A DNA stretch of 64,000 nt from Symbiodinium kawagutii (Eukaryota; Sar; Dinophyceae; Suessiales; Symbiodiniaceae), in assembly GCA_009767595.1 (NCBI GenBank), contig VSDK01023823.1, forward strand, positions 280,835 through 344,834, in the 5' to 3' direction. Each line of letters begins with the position of its first letter. The stretch's first letter is position 1. The translations under genes and the position numbers were made by a program. Under the pieces are notes generated by a model. The model made no database searches. It worked only from the letters and a program-made list of their open reading frames with translations, and was not told where the DNA came from. Below are positions 1 through 13,091 of this stretch, piece after piece.

Positions 1-351
1 GATACTACCATTGTTCATCAGCCACAAACCCCATGTGAACCCAAGAAATCAAGCATGTAGTTGATCATGTCCAATGATTATTCATCCTTATCCATCAATC
101 ATAGTCAAATAAGTGCATGAATCATGTGTCATATGGGCATCACTAATCAATCATTAAGCATACGGCTACTATATACATAGTTAAACAGAGACCAAATATA
201 TGGTCAATGATTACTAACCATAATAGCCTCATGTTGGCGATATATCAACTACAGTATCTATCTCAACCAGCAATCAATCACCATTTATCAATCATCTTAT
301 CAGTCATAGTCCTACATATTTCAGAATATCAACCATATAGAAAGCATACAT

Positions 352-470
352 CAACATACATCAACATACATCAACCACATCTCAACCATATATCAACCAC
401 ATCTCAACCACATATCAACCACATCTCAACCACATCTCAACCACATCTCAACCATACATCTACCATATAC
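352..470. repeat. 12-bp minisatellite (CATCTCAACCA type)
   Basis: Imperfect tandem copies of a 10-12 bp unit reading ATCAACCACATCTCAACC occur head to tail, after three copies of ACATCAACAT. It is the most regular part of the surrounding degenerate ATCAACCA sequence. Confidence 0.8.
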
Positions 471-718
471 TTAGTATAACTCAATCATATTCATCACCTA
501 CATCTGACCCCCACGCCCCCCACGCCTTCATGACATCCCACCTCCACCAGCCACGGCGCAGCCGCGTGTGTCGCAGGTGGCTGCCAGGCGGCTGCCAGGC
601 GCCGGTACTCGCGCGTGCGGCCGCAGAGGCGCAGGCGCAGCGACATGGCGAAGCTGCGCGGGTATGGGAACTGTTTGTGGGAACTGTGAAGCTTCGTTCA
701 TGGAGTTAATAAGATGGA

Positions 719-1175
719 TTAATGATGGATTAATCCACCATTACTAATCCATTATTAATCCATTATTATGGATTATCATTAATAATGTTCATGGGATTTA
801 ATGATGGATTTATAATATGGATTAATGATAATAATGGTTGATGATGAATTGATAATGGATAAGTAATGGATTAACTTCATGGTTGATTATCATAATGGTT
901 GATGATGGACTAATGGTGGATTAGTAATGGTTGAGCTGATAATGGTTGAGTTGATAATGGTTGATGATGATAATGGTTGAGTTGATAATGGTTGATTGAT
1001 TGTTGATTGATGGTGATTGATGGTTGATGAATGGTCAAGTGATGCGTGTGGAGAGTTTATGATGCTTGGTGATCCATTGGGTCGATTAATGGCTGATGGT
1101 GATCGATGGTTGATGAATGGTTAGTCGATGCTTCTTGTTGATGGTCGATCATGGCAATGGTTTCCTGGTGGCTGG
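719..1175. repeat. Degenerate TGGTTGATGATGG / TAATGGATTA tract
   Basis: The first 140 bases consist of alternating TAATGGATTA and its complement TAATCCATTA, giving several short hairpin-capable palindromes. From 830 on, TGATAATGGTTGA recurs about every 12-20 bases. It is the reverse complement of the motif that dominates 200-480, so the same repeat family changes strand within about 300 bp. Confidence 0.7.
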
Positions 1176-3501
1176 TGATGAGTGGCTGATGCAAACATCA
1201 GCAGGATCTATTGGTTATCTCTGTCGAATCTAATAAACCTCGGGTCAACAACCGCCCATCTTCTGCTCATCCGACTGCATCTACCGTGTGCACATGTTCA
1301 TATGCTGGTGGATCCAAGCTACGTACTTCAGATTTTGACGCTTTGCTGCGAAAAGAAGGCCATTGCTTGTGAGTCTTTAAGTTGTTTCTCTTGAGGACCT
1401 ATGTTCATACCTACTTTCTAGGTAAAAGTACTCAAAAACATGGACATATCAGCACATGCTCTGGTAGATCCTCATCAATAACCTCCATATTTGATGGCTT
1501 ACCATTACATAGTGGCCATTACCAACCATTGTGCACGTAACTTCATCGGCTCTTCTTCAAACAAATGCGAGCGCCACTCGATTTCACCATCACCTCCAAC
1601 CTTCAGGCTTCAACAGGTTTCAGCCACACCATCAAGTCCATGATCTTAGCCACACCATTCATCATAATAAGCTCTCATAACTTTCACCACATAAACCTTC
1701 ACCAACCATAGGCCTTCACCCCTTCACTTATGGCACATCCCCATCCACCATCCACCTATCATCACCAGCCACTGCTGCACTTCCAGGGCTCGGACCGGAG
1801 AGCTGCTGAATGCCATCCTTTCGACCTTGTCGAATGAGTCGCCCATCACCCGCCTGACCCACCGTGGAACGGGACCGTGGAACGGGACCGTTGCATGGCG
1901 ATGGGAGGCGGTGAAGGGTGGTGAATCCTAGGCTGAACTGTGGGATCATGGGAAATTGTGTGGTAAATCATGGTTTACTGGTGGGATAGTCATAGTTTAC
2001 TATGGGATTAATTCATCAGAAAAAAGTCCTTCGTACCATCCTCGTGATAAATGAATTCGCCACGCCAAACATATCTGGTCATGCAGAACTTTCGAACAAC
2101 GATCAAGCATCACAAACAACTAACATCAAACCAACAACCCATTGCTGCACAAACGCAGCATGTTACACTAAATATCAGGAATGAGAACCATGAAAACCAC
2201 TGATTTCAACCGTCATTTGCCAACATTTGCCACCTTGGTCCTGATCCACAACCACTAATCCTTAGCCATCATTAGCCAACAGTACCACCTAGGGGTGGAT
2301 CACCAACAACAGCAGCATCAACCCGCTCCCCATCCACCCGGTCATCCGACGCCTCATCATAGCCATAGCATTGATGGTCACGCGGAATAGAAGGAGCACT
2401 GGCGCACAGGCGCCAGGGACGGGGTCTCATATGTTTAGTAGAACTAGGGTAGATCTTAGCATCTTAGAAAGTGTTTTCTTCATAGGATGTCTTAGCGTAT
2501 ATGCTAAGATCATACAAGTATAGCAGATTAGGAGGTATTAATCTGAATATTATCTGTATAGATGAATAGGGAGGTATTTGATGCATATATGAGGGTATTA
2601 AAAACTTTGGAACTATGGTGCGCACATGCATACCAGAAGGTATTTGTACTGTACTACACTCTTGAATAATGCGATGAATTAGTATGATTGATCATATCCC
2701 TTGACAGTGTTGTATTAGCATGATTGATATACCATGTGATTGTTAATGTCACATCAAGAGTTCAGATGAATAGATGGGGATCGCAAGATTAAGTGATTGC
2801 AGAATTACCCCAGTTCGAAGGAGAAAGGGTCAAAAGCGCTTACCCACAAATATGAAACCTTGAACCCTTCTAGTTCGAGTCAAAAGTCAAATCATTTATA
2901 GGAACCCGACACAGCAAAACGTGCATACCAGTGAGATAACTGCAAATGACCCAGCCTATAGGGGTAGGCAAGTTTGGACACCGCTTCACCCCCTATATGT
3001 CTACCGGGGAGATCTTTGCTGGCAGCTTCAACCACAAGGTTTGTGAACCAATTGCTGGACATGTGAAACCGCCATGGTCGGATGGTATAACCAGCTGAAT
3101 CACTGGCTACGCAACCAGGGGACCGTTTAACAGAGAGTAACCACTATCAACCATTATTCAACACGATCAACCACTAATAATGGTAACCACTAATAGCCAC
3201 TAATAATGGTAACCATTAGTGGTTGATCAACCATTGTTGCTAACCACTAATAGCCACTATCAAGTATGATCAACCACTGCTATCCATACTCAATTGTCAT
3301 CATCAAAATCTATCCAAGATGATCAACCACTAGTCATTGACCACCAGCCTCACCACGTCTACCAACCCGGCGCCGGTGGCGGCCCTGTCCTCGTGGATTT
3401 GAAGAGCAGTTTCTGTTCCGCCTCGGTGCAGAACCCCGCAAGCTGTGTTCGCCCAACGAAAAATCAAGAGTGAGGGTCGGTCAACGATTCTTGATAGGGG
3501 G

Positions 3502-3616
3502 TACCCTGCGGTAAACTAACCTGGCAATAGAAACTCCACCATTTATTGGTGTTTTCCTAGGGTTTCACTATAAGATATGGCCAAAATCCATTGCCAGGTT
3601 AGTTTACCGGAGGGTA
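3502..3616. repeat. Inverted repeat, 27-bp arms
   Basis: Bases 3502-3528 and 3590-3616 are reverse complements with one mismatch in 27. The arms carry GTAAACTAACCTGGCAAT and ATTGCCAGGTTAGTTTAC and enclose a 61-bp loop. A small hairpin or the remnant of a miniature inverted-repeat element would look like this. No flanking duplication was recognised. Confidence 0.8.
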
Positions 3617-5525
3617 TAGGGTTGATTATTTTGATAAGGTTCATTATTACCAATAATGATTCATTATTTCACATTGGTCGATTGGTTGTTACAATCATTA
3701 TCATTGATGAGGTTGATAGGGATGATTATTTCCCATTGGTTGTAATCAACCCAAATACTAATAATCACGATTTAATGCGTTAAGATATAACCAATCATCA
3801 AAAGATTGATTATTATATGCTAGCATTTTGTCGATGATTCAATGATCATCATCCGTCAGTGGTTATAATGACCCTAATGACTGTAATCATAGCAGGTTGA
3901 TCATTTGCCATTCAGCATGATGGCTAATGGCTAATGATCCACCACTACAACTATTTGCTATAGCCGTTTTTGGTCTTGTCAGTATCTTGACCACTAGCAT
4001 AGCTGATAACGGTTTGAGTAAGGGTTGATATTGGTTAATAATGGCTCGTTCATGGTCGAGAATGATCGATAATGACTATAGTAATGGTCCAAACAATGAC
4101 AATAGCAATATCAATGGCTATAACAATCATGGCCAGAACCCTGGTTTAAGAACAACAACAAGATGATTGCAAATGGTAGGGGGTTCGATCTGATTCGTGA
4201 TGCCTAGTACTGGCTGACAGTTGTTAAGCCTGCATCAGTGTAGTGGTGCCTGGTCCCTTGGTTCCTATGTTGGGTGCCAAAGATATCCCATGTCACATCC
4301 ACTGGTGGCTGGTACACCTGCCCCAGGCGGCTGGCACAGCCGTCCTAACCTGCGATCATTGGCGAAACCACCAGGAACGGAGGTATGGGTGGACAGCGCC
4401 AGAGAAAGCGCCCATCGTCATCTCCAAAAGTCAGCTGCTCAAGTGGCTGTTACGATGGTTCACCAAATTAAGTCCTGTTTAAAAAAAAACAAGTTTCATT
4501 TTCATTCTCACATGTTTGGAGAGGGAACTTCCAGCTTGGCAAAGTCCAAGATCAACCAGCCAGGATCAGCCAGGATCAGCCAGGAACCAACCCTTGACTG
4601 CACCGCCCAGGGCACCCCCAGCTCCTCCAGGGCATCCGGGCCGGTGGCACTCCCATGGTCTTGCTGGCGGCCACCGACAGGGAACCTGCCAAGGTCTGCC
4701 TTATTGGAGCATAGTCACCCGGCCCTGGTCGGAAGTCCTGCGACGCTGGAGGACTTCAACCACCCGAAGCGGCCCCATATATAACTTGGGATACCAGTAG
4801 CCTTGGGTATGACTTAGGTATGACTTGGGTCATGACTATACATCGGTACTGTAAGACTCAGGTATGATTCTTAGCTTCTTGGCCAACTTCTGCCGAAACA
4901 TCCCGGCTGTCCCGCAATTAACTGGGGCTGATTATCAACACGCAGGATCTGCCCAACAGACAGGTGGGACCAGATTTTGGAGGCTGTTTCTCCTACAAGA
5001 TGGGCATCTCCGCGGATAAGTTCAACACGAGTGGTTCAGGATCTGCAGAAACCATCTGTGATGAAACCCAGCAACCAAAACTGGACTCATTGCCGACCAA
5101 TGAAGCCACAAGCAATCCAGATACAGAATTATGACTGAAAATAGAGTTCATATTGAAAATGCTCAAAGCATGCTGGCAAAAACACCGGTAAAATCTTTGT
5201 CCCAGGGTGGAAAACGCCGGAATTTCAATTGATGACAATCTACTAATGAAGCTGAAATCTCTCCAAGGTACCAAATCCAGAATACTTGACCCGTATATCC
5301 CCATCTTCATCCACCATCTATCCGAACAGTTGATATGCTGGGATTCTCAATACCCAGAGCCAAACGTCAAGGCGAACCCTCCGACCTTCATGGTAGATCC
5401 AGCTGTTCATAAACCACCAGAGCCGGCGGTTCCGCATCAAATATAGTTCATTAACAGCTGGATCTCCCAATCAAAACCGTCATTGATCACAGTTATTGTT
5501 ACTATAATTAATTATCATTACTATC

Positions 5526-5528
5526 ATG

Positions 5529-5572
<44 letters not shown>

Positions 5573-5575
5573 TAT
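5526..5575. repeat. (ATC)n microsatellite
   Basis: About 15 uninterrupted ATC units are followed by degenerate ATT units. Confidence 0.95.
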
Positions 5576-8500
5576 TATCATTGTTGTTATTGTTACTGGT
5601 TGGTCATTAGCCATAAGTAATCACTGCTGACCGTCATTGTTGACCGTTGTCCCCTGATTTGAACCAGGTTTTAATTAAACTATGATTATCAACCACTCTT
5701 ACAGCTGTACCAACAACATCATACAACTATTATTAGCTATGATTGCTGGTAAAAAGCTGGGACCAAACACTCACTAGTTGATTCTTATCCATTCCCGAGC
5801 ACTATAGAACTATGATCAACCATTCAAACATCATCAATGAAGTTCTTGATTCTCAGCCATGACTGAACGCATACTAACCAGGAAGCAACCACTAGAATCC
5901 ACTATCCCAACCACTCCTAGCGTCCTGCTTCAGCTCAGAGGACCACCGCGCGGCGCCCCCCGCGAAGGGCACGTGCTTCTTGGGCAAGCCGTGGTCATAG
6001 GCTGCACCGCAGGCAGCGGTGCCACCAGGGTGATGGTGCTGGAGACGTGGAGGTGAGGTCATGGTGATGACGCTTATGATCAACCAATGGTGACTAATGA
6101 TGGCTATAACTAACCAATGATGGGCTAATAACCAACCAACCAATGATGGCTAACTAGTGGTCAATTGATGATGGATTAATGGTTTATCACCAAAAATAAC
6201 GCAATAATTGTTGATGATCGGTAATGAATAGTGCATGATTAATCGTGGGAGATCGGGCTGTTGCGAAAGCAGCCCAGTATGCCAAATCACCAGCTATCGA
6301 TGGTTTGAGGGGTGGATTACCCATTAAAAGCACCAGAACCACTTTGATCATTAATGGTTATCTTACCATCATAAACCATTGGTGACCATAACCACCATTA
6401 CCATCTTACATTTTAAAGGCATTACCTAACCACCAATGAATAATTTACCAGCATAACTCTTTTGTTCAAAGCATTTGATGGTTGTGTCCGAATAATTCAC
6501 CAAGTGCCTTGAAAAAAAACACGTTTTCATTTAAAAATTAAAAGTGCGATGACACTTCAGAGGTACTAGACATGCTTGCACTTTTGTCCTTTTCAAAAAG
6601 ATGGTTTCTCAAGAAATGGGTACCCCCAAGTCATCAAAATATCAAGCTGTTGTTAATGATAAACCATCCATAATTTTTGGGTCCCCAAACTGGCTTGAGA
6701 AACACCCATATAAGGATCATCTAGTTGGTATATCCCCTACCATTGTTGGTAGCTTTATCCCCAAGCATTAACCATTGATTCACCATTAATCACGAATCAT
6801 GAAGCATTAATTGTCAGCTATTAACCATTAATTAACAGTTAATCACCCAGTTGTTTAATCATGCTAGCCATTCAATCAATCAACCATTAGCCCTGTTCCA
6901 AATCTAGCCATTGAACCTTTCAGAAATTTATGGCACCCACGGATCTCACCGCACCACCTCCAGGCTGCTTGGGATTGTAGCGTGCGGGGTCCAAACCTAA
7001 CCTCGGTGCTACCGGTTGCTTCGACCGGCACCTGATGACGGGCAGATGCCTAAACTATTCAAAAATCCGTATGGGGGGTTGTTAATTGAAAGGGGGGTAC
7101 CAGCACATGATTCTAATAGCACTACGGCCAAGGTCAAAATCCAATCAAATTATCCAATAGTGGATATCTATCGTGATAAACCAACTATAGTTGGGGGTTC
7201 CCTGTTTTGAGAACCCCCCAGATTGGTTAATGGCAATTCAACGGGTTAATGGTTGATCACAGGGTATACCAATGATATTTGGTTGTGAAACGGTGACTAT
7301 AGACAACCCATATTGGCTTATAGTTATTTCATGCCATTTCAATTATCAATGGTTGATCATGGGGGATGATAATCAACAAGAATAGGGGCTATACCAAGTA
7401 CAAGTGGCTGTGGGTCAATGTTACCCACCCTTCCAGAGCCAGGGGTAGTAGTGAACCCATCTCAACGGTTGGACTGGTAATGAAGGATTTCTGGCATGTG
7501 AACAGTTGGGTATAATTCTGAGTGGTCTCTTTTAGGTTCAACTACTGCCCTAGGCAGTTCAATGATGAACCAACTACCAATTATCCGGTACCAGCATCAT
7601 TTCCGCCTAGGATCGAAACCATGGGGTATCAGTTGAGGACCTGACCAACAGATCTCGCATGCGAACCAACAACTTTGGAAACGCAACCAGGCATCAAAAG
7701 TTGTATGAGAGAATCATGTACCATGGAACAACCGTGAAGAGTACGCTGATCCAACTGCGTTTGCCGGAATCTCGGTGGATTGGAATCACGGTTTACCCTT
7801 TGGAAAGAACTCTGGAAGTTAAACATCAACGTTTTAAGGGTGGTGAACTGTCTACAAATGATGGATTGTTGCACCAACGTTAGCTTGCAAAAGAGCATCC
7901 ACTACCAATTACTTTGGTATTGTCAAATGTTTTTACATCACTACTGAAATCATTATCAACACCCTTCCCCAGTGGTAATCTTTGTCAACTACTATCAACC
8001 ATAGAAAGCTCCCTCAATTATCAATGACTATTGTCAACCTTGGTAAGCTCTCCCTATCCCAAAAGAACACTGTCTGCCTCCCCAGCAACAGCTTTCCCCT
8101 CCAAGCCACGCATCGTCCTTCTTACCCGAGATGCCACCCTCGGTTCAGGCCAGAGTCATCAGGGGGTTCTCCATGAAAGACGAATCAACAGTTGGTTCAC
8201 GACCAAAACAAGAAGAACGATAGACCTGGCTGCAGGCAATAGGAACATTGGACTACTCACCACTATTCGTGTAGAATTATCTATGATGTTCAACAGAGGT
8301 TGGAAGTAATGTGTGATAATAGACCAACCTATATAGCGTAATACACCAAGTTGTTTCACCTGTTTTTAGGTCCTCTTTCTGTCGTGGTTAGTGGCTGATA
8401 GTTCTATCAACAGTTCTAGGCTACTTTTGTTGCATTGTGTGAACATCCCAGCAGCTACTCAGAATGCGCCATGACTACGCATATCCTATCCTCACTTAGT

Positions 8501-11500
8501 GGTTGCTAGTTGCCACAATGGATTAGAATGAAACCCTACCATTTTCTAAACCAGATCACCTATTCTAGTGGTTGCTGGTTACGACTTCGCTTATTAAAAA
8601 ACTCTACTGTCTCCTACAATCAACCAGTGTCAACCAGATCATTTCGTGGTTTAAATTCCATTGATGTCTGCTTTGGATCAGACCCACTTGATGCTCCTCG
8701 CCAAACCAGACCACGGTTTTCAAGACATGCCAGAGCATGTCCATGATCCAGGAATGGTAGGGCCTGATGATCCACTACTCATGGCCCTCTCCGATAGGAG
8801 GGAAACAAACCAACTCTGGGCGTAGCCATAGCACGGCCTCCTCAAAATCGAGAGCCCGACCTGGACTTCACCACTCGAGGAGTTGAAAGGTGCATAGCAC
8901 GGTCTGCTCTTCGACTCCTCCGATGGCCACAGCCGCGCTGTCGCGAACCCCTGGGATTGGTCAGGATCGATTAGCAATAGTATCAGCTCTAGGGTCATTA
9001 CAATAATCCTGAGGATTGTCACTAATACCATGACTTTTGGGCACTAACCATAACTAACCTCAGTGAGGTCATTAAGACAGTAGTTGATGTGGATAGTGAT
9101 GAATGGCAATGGCACATTTATGAGCTGAGCAAAAACCCATGGACTTTCAGACCCTCGCGTCATGATAAAGTTGGGCTGCAACCAACAATCATCATAGTGA
9201 CCAGAAACAACTTGTAACATCGTCAGTTGCCACTATCATGCAAGGTGGAGCCCCCTAGTTACCAGTCATGGTAGACATAACTGTAGTCAAATGGCGAGTC
9301 TTCACCAGCTTACAACGTTCTGGATTCCCATCTTGTATCCACCATAGAAATAGCTGATTTCCCGTGGTTTCCCATAAAACATGGCGGTTCTCCATCGCTA
9401 GGTTCTTGGTTTTCCCACGGTTTCCCAGGGTTTCCAGACGGTAACCAGCTGCTGGCTGGGGCTCACCAAAGCTGTGTAGCAGCAACTGCTTACGTCCTCC
9501 TTGAAGGAGGTGGGCACGGCATACTGCCCTGGACCTCGGCCACGGAAAAGCGCTCAGCATCCTGAGAATGGTGAAATGGTGATGGTTGAACACTACTAAT
9601 TTGAAGATTCGTATATGATTATTGGTCATAAATGACTATAAGTGACTATAAGTTATTGGTGTTCATTATAAGACTAGTAATGACTCATAGTATATGATTC
9701 TTGATCATAAATGACTATTTCCGGATTACAAACGATTCTAAATGATCATAAATGATTCTGAATGGTAACTTTATACCCTGACCACTCTTGATTAACAAAT
9801 GATGCTGAAGTAATAAGATCAGGTTCTGTAATCATAAACGAAAATGATTTGCTAATGATGGTTGACCATTATTGATATTATACATGTGTAAATATAAAAC
9901 TATCAAATGCTATCATTTTGGTTCCAAAATCATAATTTATATAGTGGTGGTTGACCGCGATTGATTGTAGGTGATGCTTCAGCAATAAGATAAGATTATA
10001 TAATGATAAGGTTAACCTGATAGGGTTGTGACAATGATGGTTGACCACTGATGGTGGATCATTAAATTCTTAATAAACTCGTGTTGAACCATTATTTAAT
10101 ATGATTGTTTGCTAATCATACTCTATAATTGGTGTTCAATGATGCTTAGCTACTATTGATTGAACATTCAAAGCTATGATTATGAACTATTAGTATTCCA
10201 GAGGCCCGGCCCAGCAGTTCCCACAAGGAGTAAAATTTATAGCCAAGTATTGTAACAATTGTACAGCCATGCCATTGGACTCGTTGGTACCTTGCGGATG
10301 GTGGTCTGATTATCCAGGCCTCTTTCTGCGATCGATCTTGAGGATTCGGAATTGAGATCCAAACCTACCCAACTAGGGTAGACTATCCACAAGCGATAAT
10401 GGTCTATTCGATCTGCACCTCGTAGTTCATTGATTAAAACAAGGTTTGAAAAGAAGAGGAATCGTAGAACACCCATTGACCACCAAAACCATGACACTCA
10501 TCAACGCCAAGCTGAGTTCATGGCAAATCAGTACTGCTTCATCCTTACAAAGGTCTTGTCACCAGAGCGTTGCTACCGGCCAAATCTACGACCTGCGATA
10601 AAACCCACCAGAAACCACATTTTCTCAGCCAGCTCGATCAACAGGTGGGTGTTTCTCAAGTCCTGAGAGTACCCCCAGTCGTCATCCAGCTTATCAACAA
10701 TTGACAGGCAATAAACCAACCACAACCTTTGGCGTCCAGTATTGCTTGAGAAACCTCAACAAGTTGAACTTATAGGGAGTTGCCCACGTAACCACTGCCC
10801 TTGGGCATCCAACTTGGAGAGGGAGCCCGGCAGGCTGCCACAAGGTCTTCCTCCTTGTTCCAGTTGAACCTGGCCCCGCCAAAGCACGTGGAGAGATCCC
10901 ATATCATTCTGGAGGAGCAGATCCAAAGATTCCAATGTCTTCTCTGCAGCAATGATTTCGGCATATGATTGGTGGTGAGACGTGTCTTTAAAGAAAAAGT
11001 GTGTGAAAACTGATCGGTTTGGGTGTTTATCCCCTGTGATTGAGCATGCATCGGCTACTTAACTATTGACTATTGTTATTAATTATTAACCATGAACCAG
11101 GGTTAACCATTGATTCTTTGATTATATAATCATAACCATGGAGGGAGTAATCTTCTGATTGTTATCAATTGACTTATGCACCTCCAAAATTGTTTGTCGC
11201 TTCCCCTCCCCGTTCAAACAGAATACCGTTTGAGTGTGATCAGCATACCGGGTGTGCTCCAGATTCATAGGCCCTGACCAATCTGCCAAAACTTCGCGGA
11301 TGGCCATCCATGGTATCTGTACCACACGGTATCTGTACAGCACCGCCAGCTTTCTCCCACCGGGCCTTTCGCTCTTAGTGACCCAGGCCATGTTGCACTC
11401 GCGGAAGGCTTCAACCCAGGAGTTGTCTGAGTCGTGGAACTGTTGGCTGCATCCCAACTGGGCCCAGAGTTCTTAGGGGGCAACGTCCATATTTCCTTGA

Positions 11501-11579
11501 AGGCAAACCAAACCCAACAGTTCCCCAGCCGTGGACATGCCAAAATGTACGGTGATTGTTCTGTTCTAGAGAACTTCAG

Positions 11580-12032
11580 CTAGCCGAATTTTGGTGAAAG
11601 TTGATGATGACCCGAAAATATGAAAACTTGTACATATGCACCATGTATATTCAATGTATCTATACATGGTTGAGCACCTACATGTATGTCCCTTTTTTCC
11701 ATCACACAAACATTATTGCCAGCGATGTTCCTGCACCAATCTGTCAGCCACATTTGCTGCTTGAAGATCAAAGGTGCTGCGGAAATCGGAACATCCTGGT
11801 TGCGGGAATGCCCAAGTGTCCGAAATTGATGTCCAGAATCCTTGAAGAGCTCACGGATGTCAAAGTCACTACAGTTTGAAAGAAATAAATCCAAAAATAA
11901 TCTATGTACGAAATTAGTTTCAAGGGAAAGAAAGAGGTTTGCAGTTTTATCTTCTGTCTGCAATAAAAATCCAGTCACAATTTCTCTTGGAAACTCCATT
12001 CCAAATGCAATATCGCATGCGCAACATTTCAT
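11580..12032 (-). CDS. Possible exon, unknown function
   Basis: This is a 150-codon minus-strand open frame in the same orientation as, and downstream of, the membrane and secreted segments at 13-18 kb. It has balanced composition, unlike the simple sequence to its left, with a cysteine pair near the start and the segment FKDSGHQFRTLGHSRNQD. I do not recognise a domain. It could be a 3' exon of the upstream gene, an unrelated exon, or a chance frame, and its boundaries are those of the open frame rather than of a proven exon. Confidence 0.22.
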   Translation of the reverse strand: MKCCACDIAFGMEFPREIVTGFLLQTEDKTANLFLSLETNFVHRLFLDLFLSNCSDFDIRELFKDSGHQFRTLGHSRNQDVPISAAPLIFKQQMWLTDWCRNIAGNNVCVMEKRDIHVGAQPCIDTLNIHGAYVQVFIFSGHHQLSPKFG

Positions 12033-13091
12033 ACGTGCGAAGGCATCGACTCACGAAGTAAGTGTTCACTTTTGCATGTCTTGAAGCTATGTTGTTCGGC
12101 TCTCGCAAGCCTCATCTGGAGAAGCTACTGTGCCATCTGCCATGCTTGGCAGACACACAAGCAACAGTCTCGAATCAGGTTTCCACTGCACAGTGACTGA
12201 CATCCTCCTTGCATTTCTTGTCAAAAGATTTCAAGAAACCCGACGAGAAACTAAGGCAGGCAAGAATTGCGCTGCGCGCAAGATCTGTACTTTCGCTGCG
12301 ACCGCGCAATATCCACACTGGGCAAGTCTGCAATCCATGCCCCTGTGAACACACAGACTATACAAATGAAGCTGCAGCCGACCTGAATCTCTGGGAACCG
12401 AAATCTTCCTGGCAGCGATCCCCAGCATCGGTGCGTTGTGTTTTTCAGGTAGCGCGATTGATGGAAACAGTGAAATCAGTGAAATCAGAATCTTCTGTCC
12501 AAAAATGTAAACATGGATTCCTGACATTTTAACACCCATTTACCAGCCATATAAATCCATATAACAAGCCTTCTTTCACAACCATGAACTACGCGAAACA
12601 AAATGCTGTCAGTAGCAAGAAAGCTTGGGTTGCCTCAGTTGCCTCCCGTGGTTGCCAACGTGTCCATGAAATTTCTATCAACTTTGCTGGCACTCACCTC
12701 TTGGAGGAAGGCTTTCTTGGAAGACCTCCAGGTTTCAAAGGTTCGGATGAGAACAAGGCAATCCAAATCAAGGTGTCTACCAAGCCCGATCCTGAACATA
12801 CCAAAAATATCCAAAAATGTTGCTCAGTAATTCTGACAAGGCATCAGGCATCAGAACACAAGTGGATGATCCGTTGAAAGAAGCCAAGAAAAGACATTCA
12901 GATCTGATCAAATCTGCTTTTTAACAATCTTAAAAAACAGGTCAAGATTGACAGCTCTCGGGCCATTTTCCTGTTTGTCGGCCATCTCTGGACAATCTGT
13001 CATTTGAAAATGTGGATGAGATACGTTATCTCTGCATCCAGGAAGGCACCACATTGAAAACGCGCCTTGAGCTCCATCTGCGATGCCAATT

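Larger units (their letters stand above)
1..11560. repeat. Gene-poor degenerate simple-sequence region
   Basis: The stretch is dominated by short imperfect variants of ATCAACCA, ACCATTA and their complements TGGTTGAT and TAATGGT, interspersed with AT-rich spacer. Open frames here are short and low-complexity, and I could not match any to a family. The CA-rich form dominates the plus strand at 200-480, the complementary TG/GA-rich form at 720-1170, and both forms mix at 3120-3350, 5450-6240 and 9600-10150. I see no convincing gene, RNA gene or transposon coding region. Confidence 0.75.

Noticed and set aside
4221..4800. 187-codon plus-strand frame
   Set aside because: Composition is Pro/Ser/His-rich, overlapping frames are equally open, and it includes a CAGGATCAGC tandem repeat. 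No family resemblance.
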